Origin: Cognatundibacterium luofuense
GTDB taxonomy: Bacteria; Pseudomonadota; Gammaproteobacteria; Burkholderiales; Burkholderiaceae_D
NCBI RefSeq assembly: GCF_018139685.1
Contig: NZ_JAGSPN010000001.1
Location: 1 to 64,000, forward strand
DNA: 64,000 nucleotides
Direction of reading: 5' to 3'
Under the pieces are notes generated by a model. The model had not been told where the DNA came from. It saw nothing but the letters and a program-made list of their open reading frames with translations, and did not search any database. Position 1 is the first letter of the stretch. Each line of letters starts with the position of its first letter. Positions 59,466-64,000 of the stretch are shown here, piece by piece. The position numbers and the translations under genes are program-made.

Positions 59466-60715
59466 TACACCTTGGAGAAAATCAGCGCAGAGTTGGCACC
59501 GCCAAAGCCGTAATTGATGTTCATCACATGTTCTATACTGGCGGAGTGGCGGTGTTCGTGCGGAATGTAGTCCAGATCGCAGGCAGGATCAGCACGATCA
59601 AGATGAATCGTAGCGGGCATCATGCCGGTTTCCAGTGTCCTTATGCTGAAGATAGATTCCATTGCGCCAGCAGCAGCAATCAGGTGGCCGGTATAGGATT
59701 TTGTACTGGACGCCGGTATCCGTTTTGCGGCATCGCCCAGTGCCAGCTTCAGGGTATTGGTTTCGTTCAGATCATTCAGTTGCGTTGATGTGCCGTGCGC
59801 ATTGATGTATTGCAGCCCGTCCGGTTGCAGCCCGGCCTGTTGTAATGCGGCGCGGACACACTGTATGCGAGCCAGCATATCTTCCGCCGGAGAGGTGATG
59901 TCACGTGCATCAGAATAACTGCCGTATCCGGTAATTTCAGCCAGAATATTTGCGCCGCGACTCACCGCAGATTCATAGTCTTCCAGACACAGAACAGCAG
60001 CACCTTCTGATAAAACAAAGCCGCTGCGGTCTGCACTGAATGGACAGCAGGCTTTGCGTATATCTTCCTGCTCTTTGCTCAGTGCACGTAAGGTGTCAAT
60101 ACTCCATACAGAGAAACCCTGTGTGATACTTTCACCGCCGCCTGCCAGCATCATTCTGGCTTTACCGGAGCGTATTTTTTCAAATGCATCGCCGATCGCA
60201 ATACTGCCTGTGGCACAGGCGGCTACAGGTGTGTTCTGATAACCGCGCAGATTCCAGTGCATAGAGATAGCTGCGGTGGCAACATTTGGCATTACCAGCA
60301 GGTTTGAAAACGGATAGGCCAGTTGTTCGTCGCGATAGGTAGCATTTTCACGGGTTGATTCATCCTGTGCTCCCCATCCGGTTCCGAAAATCACGCCGCA
60401 TTCAAACGGATCATAGCTTTCGGTTGGTTGTTGCTGGCCAAACGCCATTTGTACGGCTTCGCTTGCTGCAAAGAAACTTAGTCGGGCGAATTCAGGCAGA
60501 AACTTCAGTACAGGTTTCGGAATATTTTTAAATTTCGGTTTTTCTTTGATGAATCCGAAGTAGCGCGCACTGATGTTAGGGTTACCGAAATCCTGATAAT
60601 GGTATCCGGTCTGGTAATTCATGACAGCGCTCCATATATCGGAAACGTTGCTTCCTAGAGCGCAAATTGCGCCATATCCAGTAATAACAACTCTTCTCTG
60701 CGTGGAACGGTTCAT
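59465..60715 (-). CDS. beta-ketoacyl-ACP synthase (KAS II/FabF-like)
   Basis: 416 residues. Catalytic Cys167 in AACATGSIAIG, His307 in NAHGTST and His344 in YTGHLIAAAG, plus the NYGFGGANSALIF end: a complete condensing enzyme for chain extension. It is diverged in the N-terminal half from standard FabF (for example FGFIKEKPKFKNIPKPVLKF is unusual). The ATG at 60715 has GGAG eight bases upstream; an in-frame start further upstream is less likely. It is the first gene of the operon 60715-53961; the divergent acyltransferase starts 611 bases away. Confidence 0.94.
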   Translation of the reverse strand: MNRSTQRRVVITGYGAICALGSNVSDIWSAVMNYQTGYHYQDFGNPNISARYFGFIKEKPKFKNIPKPVLKFLPEFARLSFFAASEAVQMAFGQQQPTESYDPFECGVIFGTGWGAQDESTRENATYRDEQLAYPFSNLLVMPNVATAAISMHWNLRGYQNTPVAACATGSIAIGDAFEKIRSGKARMMLAGGGESITQGFSVWSIDTLRALSKEQEDIRKACCPFSADRSGFVLSEGAAVLCLEDYESAVSRGANILAEITGYGSYSDARDITSPAEDMLARIQCVRAALQQAGLQPDGLQYINAHGTSTQLNDLNETNTLKLALGDAAKRIPASSTKSYTGHLIAAAGAMESIFSIRTLETGMMPATIHLDRADPACDLDYIPHEHRHSASIEHVMNINYGFGGANSALIFSKV

Positions 60716-61326
60716 GCATTCATCTCCATGAGTGTCAGTATTTTCATTTTTTTGACAAAGCAATCCCTCTTTCCTGTCACGGGTACATGCAGGAAGGCGT
60801 TAATTAATCGAGGGAAATGTTAAAAGGAAATTTTCCTTTTAATGGAATTAAATTTATTTTGTCAAATTATCTGAAAAATATATGTTAAATAAAAACTTAA
60901 AGAAAAATAAGTAAACAAGAATTTATGTTCGCTATAGTAGCTTTCCTCAATTCCTGTATCTCTTGAGGTAACGCAAGAATATGTGGGATGCATTTCATGA
61001 GAATGTGGGAAATCGCCGCCCGTCAAACACGCCTGTTTGCGAAGATGTGCCATGTTCACAGGGGTTTTGCTTTGTTTTGCTTAGCGTGATTTGATATTTG
61101 CCGTTCGTCGGAAATTTTCAAAGCGTACGAATTGGCAATCACGTTGTTGTTTTTACGGCGTGAACAATCGTAATGACAGGACCGGATAAGAAATAACGGA
61201 ATTTCGTTCGTGCAAAATGTCGGAAAAATTGAAGGTGACTTTTTTGATCTCTGATCGTTTTCCTGAAAAAACACTTCGGAAAAATATGAAACAGACGTTT
61301 GACTCTTTAAACTCAACGGAGACATC
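60716..61326. promoter_or_regulatory. AT-rich divergent control region of the biosynthetic locus
   Basis: No gene is supported in these 611 bases. Low GC compared with the window. It holds a near-perfect palindrome TTAAAAGGAAA-T-TTTCCTTTTAA (60820-60842), TTAATTAA just before it, and three TCGGAAA-type motifs on the plus strand (61108, 61220, 61276) upstream of the acyltransferase gene. It must contain the promoters for both directions and probably a regulator site. Confidence 0.7.
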
Positions 61327-62649
61327 ATGAAAACCGGGCAATTAAAAGCATTGTGCGGAAGAGAAGATCCGCTGGCAGGATTTTTTTATCAGGGCAGGCG
61401 CTGGTTTTCAGACATGAACCATCACATTCTGATTCTGGATCAATGTCCGGATAAGGCAGAATTTATGTCTGCAGCAGAGCATATTCTCCGCGAGCTTGGC
61501 GATGAAATTTGTCAACCGGGATTACTGCATGCCAGTGCCTTGCTGAGTATTAATGAGCTGGATACAGAAATTCCAGATCTGAAGTCGCCGGCATTTCGCT
61601 CGCACTTGATGAATCAGGCGTTTTCTTGCGATCCGCAAGGAAAATCACCTTTTTTCCGCCTTTTGTTGCTAACAGGGAAACGTGATAACAGAAGCTGTAT
61701 CTATCTGGGTGTATCACATGCGATTGCGGATATTCAGGCTGCACGTCAAATCTTGCATCGATTGGCAGAGGTTTATCATCAGCGGATGGCGGGAGACTTT
61801 TCCGAAATCCGGGCGACGCCGTGGATGCCGCTGAAAATGGTGCTCCCTGACTGGAATCGTCCGGTAGTGCGTCACAAACGGCAATTGCTAACGCATCTGA
61901 CCATGCCGGGAAAACTTATATTCGCAAAGCGAACCAGGGCAGGATTGCCAGCAGTATCGACACAAGGACTTTATGTAGCGGATGATATCGATTTTCGCCA
62001 TCGGCCCCTTTCTGCGGATTTGCACAATCACGTGCTCACATATGCGAAGCGGGAAAAGCTTTCTGTAAATGCCGTGTTTTCTGCTGCTCTGGTTATCTGG
62101 TTGCGTTCTGTATTACCTGAAGATACTGGCACTCACTTTACGATGGCAGTCAATTTACGCGGAATGCCCTGCTGGCCAGAGAAAAACGGAATACGCAGCG
62201 GTATGGTGAATGCAAGCTTAAGTATCCCGTCTGCTTTGTCAGATGCAGAACTATGCAGAGAAATCTCACAGCAAACTGCAGATCTGAAGACTGTACAGGG
62301 AATTCAACCCGCCATGGCATTGATGGAAAATGCAGAGGGTCTCATGCGTAGTCCGCTGCCGCCTTCGATTGTCTATAAGCTCATGAACCTTGCCCAGACC
62401 AGCAATGTTTTGTACTCAAATCCCGGTCGTACAGATGGTCTCTTGGAATTATTCGGCGAGACTCGTGTACTGAACTGGTGCGAATTTGGCTGTCTGGTAC
62501 CACCATATAACCTGATGTTTCTGACCCCGCAACTGAATCAGCGTCTTCAACTGGATGTGGTTTTTTCCAGGAAGTGTTTTCCGGATATTGAGCTGATGTT
62601 TATTCAACCGTTTTTGCAGGCTTTGTCGGGACTTGTTCTTGCAGATTAG
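61327..62649 (+). CDS. condensation-domain/acyltransferase superfamily protein
   Basis: 440 residues. HxxxD active-site motif in LGVSHAIADIQAA (His131, Asp135), with the second-half landmark TMAVNLRGMP matching the conserved N-x-R-G region of condensation domains, polyketide-associated proteins and wax-ester synthases. It would catalyse ester or amide formation between an acyl thioester and an alcohol or amine. GGAG lies five bases before the ATG. It is a lone gene read away from the seven-gene ACP operon and very probably works on its product. It ends before a shared palindromic terminator. Confidence 0.87.
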   Translation: MKTGQLKALCGREDPLAGFFYQGRRWFSDMNHHILILDQCPDKAEFMSAAEHILRELGDEICQPGLLHASALLSINELDTEIPDLKSPAFRSHLMNQAFSCDPQGKSPFFRLLLLTGKRDNRSCIYLGVSHAIADIQAARQILHRLAEVYHQRMAGDFSEIRATPWMPLKMVLPDWNRPVVRHKRQLLTHLTMPGKLIFAKRTRAGLPAVSTQGLYVADDIDFRHRPLSADLHNHVLTYAKREKLSVNAVFSAALVIWLRSVLPEDTGTHFTMAVNLRGMPCWPEKNGIRSGMVNASLSIPSALSDAELCREISQQTADLKTVQGIQPAMALMENAEGLMRSPLPPSIVYKLMNLAQTSNVLYSNPGRTDGLLELFGETRVLNWCEFGCLVPPYNLMFLTPQLNQRLQLDVVFSRKCFPDIELMFIQPFLQALSGLVLAD

Positions 62650-62683
62650 CCGCACTCTGCTCCGCTTGCCGCCTGAAATAAAA

Positions 62684-62709
62684 ATAGCCGGGATAAGTAT
62701 CCCGGCTAT
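62684..62709 (-). terminator. terminator between convergent genes
   Basis: A perfect 12-bp stem (62684-62695 with 62698-62709) around AG. On the minus strand it is followed by a T run (A run at 62678-62683), so it mainly ends the gene at 62734; it may also stop the acyltransferase transcript. Confidence 0.93.
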
Positions 62710-62733
62710 GTCAGATATTGAAGAAGTCAGTGA

Positions 62734-64000
62734 TTATTCTTCCACATCCAGATAGGCGTAGCCGCCGTGTGCACCAAGAGCGCAATCTGCTGCTACCACG
62801 CGAATGGTGATCTGATCGCCTGCATACTGGGCTGCCGGTAAATCAACTAATTGCCACGGGATTGAGCGCCATTTATCGTTGCGGTAGGATTTCCAGCCGG
62901 AATACGACGGGTCGTTGGAGTAGAAACGTTTTGTGTACAGAACGATGCCTTTGGTTTTATTTTCCACCACGATTTCTACATATGGCTGCTCTGCAGGACT
63001 GTGGTTCGGATCTTCCAGTACGGCAGACCAGTAGAAACGCACTGTCGGATTTTTTGTTTTCGGTACAACAGCCGTTTGCGTCAGTGTACTGATATGGAAG
63101 TTATTATCTTCATTATTAACACGGGCAGCGTATTTGCCGAACAGCGGAACCGGCAAGTCGGTAGCGATCGGGTCATAGCTGATACCGCTGACTACAACAC
63201 TTTTATCTGAGGGATTGATCTCAGTTGCATCAGACCAGGTGCGGCGGGTCGATGTCCAGGCATTAAAATTGCCGGTTTCAAAACCCATGTTCTGGAAGAA
63301 GAACTGATTTGCCACCTTGATTTTGAACTGACGGAATGCGTGAAAACCACCAGCCCAGTTCTTTTTGTTTTCTGATACCAGAATCATCACATCAGTACCG
63401 GCCAGATTCGGCAGTTTGGTCAGCGTATAGCGGAAGCGGTTGCTGGTCTGATCGAGATCTGCAGCGGCAACCCATGTACCATTGATATAAATATGTGCGT
63501 AACGCTGAGCAGTCGGATTTTGTGCTGAAGACGGACGCGGAACTGTGCCTTCAATCACCACATTGTTTTCATCGATGACTTCCATCGTATTCGGATTTGT
63601 CAGCGTTGCCACCGGTGTGCTGATGCTGATTTTCGGATAGAAACTGCTGTTGAATCCGTTCTGCGCTGCCTGATACACGGAGTTCAGGAAATTACCGGAG
63701 TAGGCGCTGTTGAAGGATGCAAATGCGAAGATATCAAAGCCCTGATTTTTCGATGTCTGACCAAAACCATCGGTCCAGTTCCACGGAACAGTCACGACTT
63801 CACCCGGAAAGTTATTGTCGTAATACAGGAATTGCTGCTTATCGCCATCATAGGCATACACGGTCACGGCGTGGCCTTGCGAGAATCCGCCGGTCAGTCC
63901 GGCAACGCCCATCGCAAAAATCTGTGCCTGACGTGTCAGTCTGAATTGCTGGATCACACTCAGCGCGGTACGACGGTCAGCCAGCTGGCGCGTCAGTTTG
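62734..64000 (-). CDS. cysteine-protease-like protein, C-terminal part (cut by window end)
   Basis: At least 421 residues, open to the window edge, so the N-terminus is missing. The visible start contains GGFSQGHAVTVYAYDGDKQQ and FLYYDNNFPGE, the His and Asn/Asp regions seen in papain-like or C39-like cysteine peptidases; the Cys part would lie outside the window. A beta-rich C-terminal region follows, with an Ig-like segment (TPVATLTNPN) and a carbohydrate-binding-like domain (GFETGNFNAWTSTRR, then DQITIRVVAADCALGAHGG). An exported enzyme is likely but not shown. A GTG at 63957 is not a true start because the frame continues upstream. Confidence 0.7.
   Translation of the reverse strand, partial: KLTRQLADRRTALSVIQQFRLTRQAQIFAMGVAGLTGGFSQGHAVTVYAYDGDKQQFLYYDNNFPGEVVTVPWNWTDGFGQTSKNQGFDIFAFASFNSAYSGNFLNSVYQAAQNGFNSSFYPKISISTPVATLTNPNTMEVIDENNVVIEGTVPRPSSAQNPTAQRYAHIYINGTWVAAADLDQTSNRFRYTLTKLPNLAGTDVMILVSENKKNWAGGFHAFRQFKIKVANQFFFQNMGFETGNFNAWTSTRRTWSDATEINPSDKSVVVSGISYDPIATDLPVPLFGKYAARVNNEDNNFHISTLTQTAVVPKTKNPTVRFYWSAVLEDPNHSPAEQPYVEIVVENKTKGIVLYTKRFYSNDPSYSGWKSYRNDKWRSIPWQLVDLPAAQYAGDQITIRVVAADCALGAHGGYAYLDVEE

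Noticed and set aside
53961-62649. Assignment as an aryl polyene or polyyne cluster
   Set aside because: Key genes of those classes (aryl starter enzymes, multiple paired ketosynthases, fatty-acyl-AMP ligase, thioesterase) are absent.
1-64000. CRISPR arrays, prophage or integron
   Set aside because: No regularly spaced short repeats, phage structural genes, integrase or att-like sites were seen; the tRNA genes at 307-1087 show no adjacent integrase.

Overview
The window looks like a betaproteobacterial chromosome, most likely order Burkholderiales and close to Oxalobacteraceae. The basis is gene order and protein character (argS, then a SPOR protein, then dsbA, then an SDR; rdgC; a 180-kDa-type NAD-glutamate dehydrogenase; GbsR/MarR and DUF2269 proteins) plus moderate GC. 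No search was run, so this placement is an inference.

Layout. 1-1130 is the 3' end of a 5S rRNA gene with its terminator, then two copies of a tRNA-Val(TAC)/tRNA-Asp(GTC) pair. 1.2-7.5 kb holds a DUF2867 protein, a minus-strand membrane/oxidoreductase operon with a GbsR-type regulator (both preceded by the same palindrome), rdgC and small membrane proteins. 7.6-15.0 kb is a plus-strand run: argS, SPOR protein, dsbA, SDR, a metal-receptor-like protein and a TonB-dependent receptor. 15.1-21.6 kb is a minus-strand signalling operon: a chemoreceptor-like protein, a 1614-residue hybrid kinase ending in an EAL domain, and a lone receiver. 21.9-34.2 kb mixes GNAT, HhH, amylase, a peroxidase group (catalase-like protein, DyP peroxidase and two related proteins of unknown function), a CocE-type hydrolase, a degenerate GGDEF protein and an ACC-deaminase-like enzyme. 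34.9-48.4 kb has a secreted HEYGH metalloprotease, a DEAD-box helicase with two C-terminal RNA-binding domains, a papain-like protease fused to a second domain, a parvulin lipoprotein flanked by two inverted 271-bp MITE-like elements, an M28 peptidase and three small unknown proteins. 49-53.7 kb is NAD-glutamate dehydrogenase. 54-62.6 kb is a compact fatty-acid-synthase-like biosynthetic locus. The window ends inside a putative cysteine-protease-like gene.

The strongest candidate for an undescribed system is the seven-gene minus-strand operon 60715-53961 (ketosynthase, hotdog dehydratase, acyl carrier protein, diiron acyl-ACP-desaturase-like enzyme, ketoreductase, stand-alone thioester reductase, CrtI-like FAD enzyme), with a divergent condensation-type acyltransferase at 61327-62649. 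Together these would build an acyl chain on a dedicated carrier, desaturate or rearrange it, release it reductively and perhaps acylate it. The product is unknown. Second is the peroxidase group at 25.9-30.4 kb.

Two dispersed repeat types also stand out: a 271-bp element with perfect 20-bp terminal inverted repeats (two copies), and a family of imperfect intergenic repeats with at least six members.
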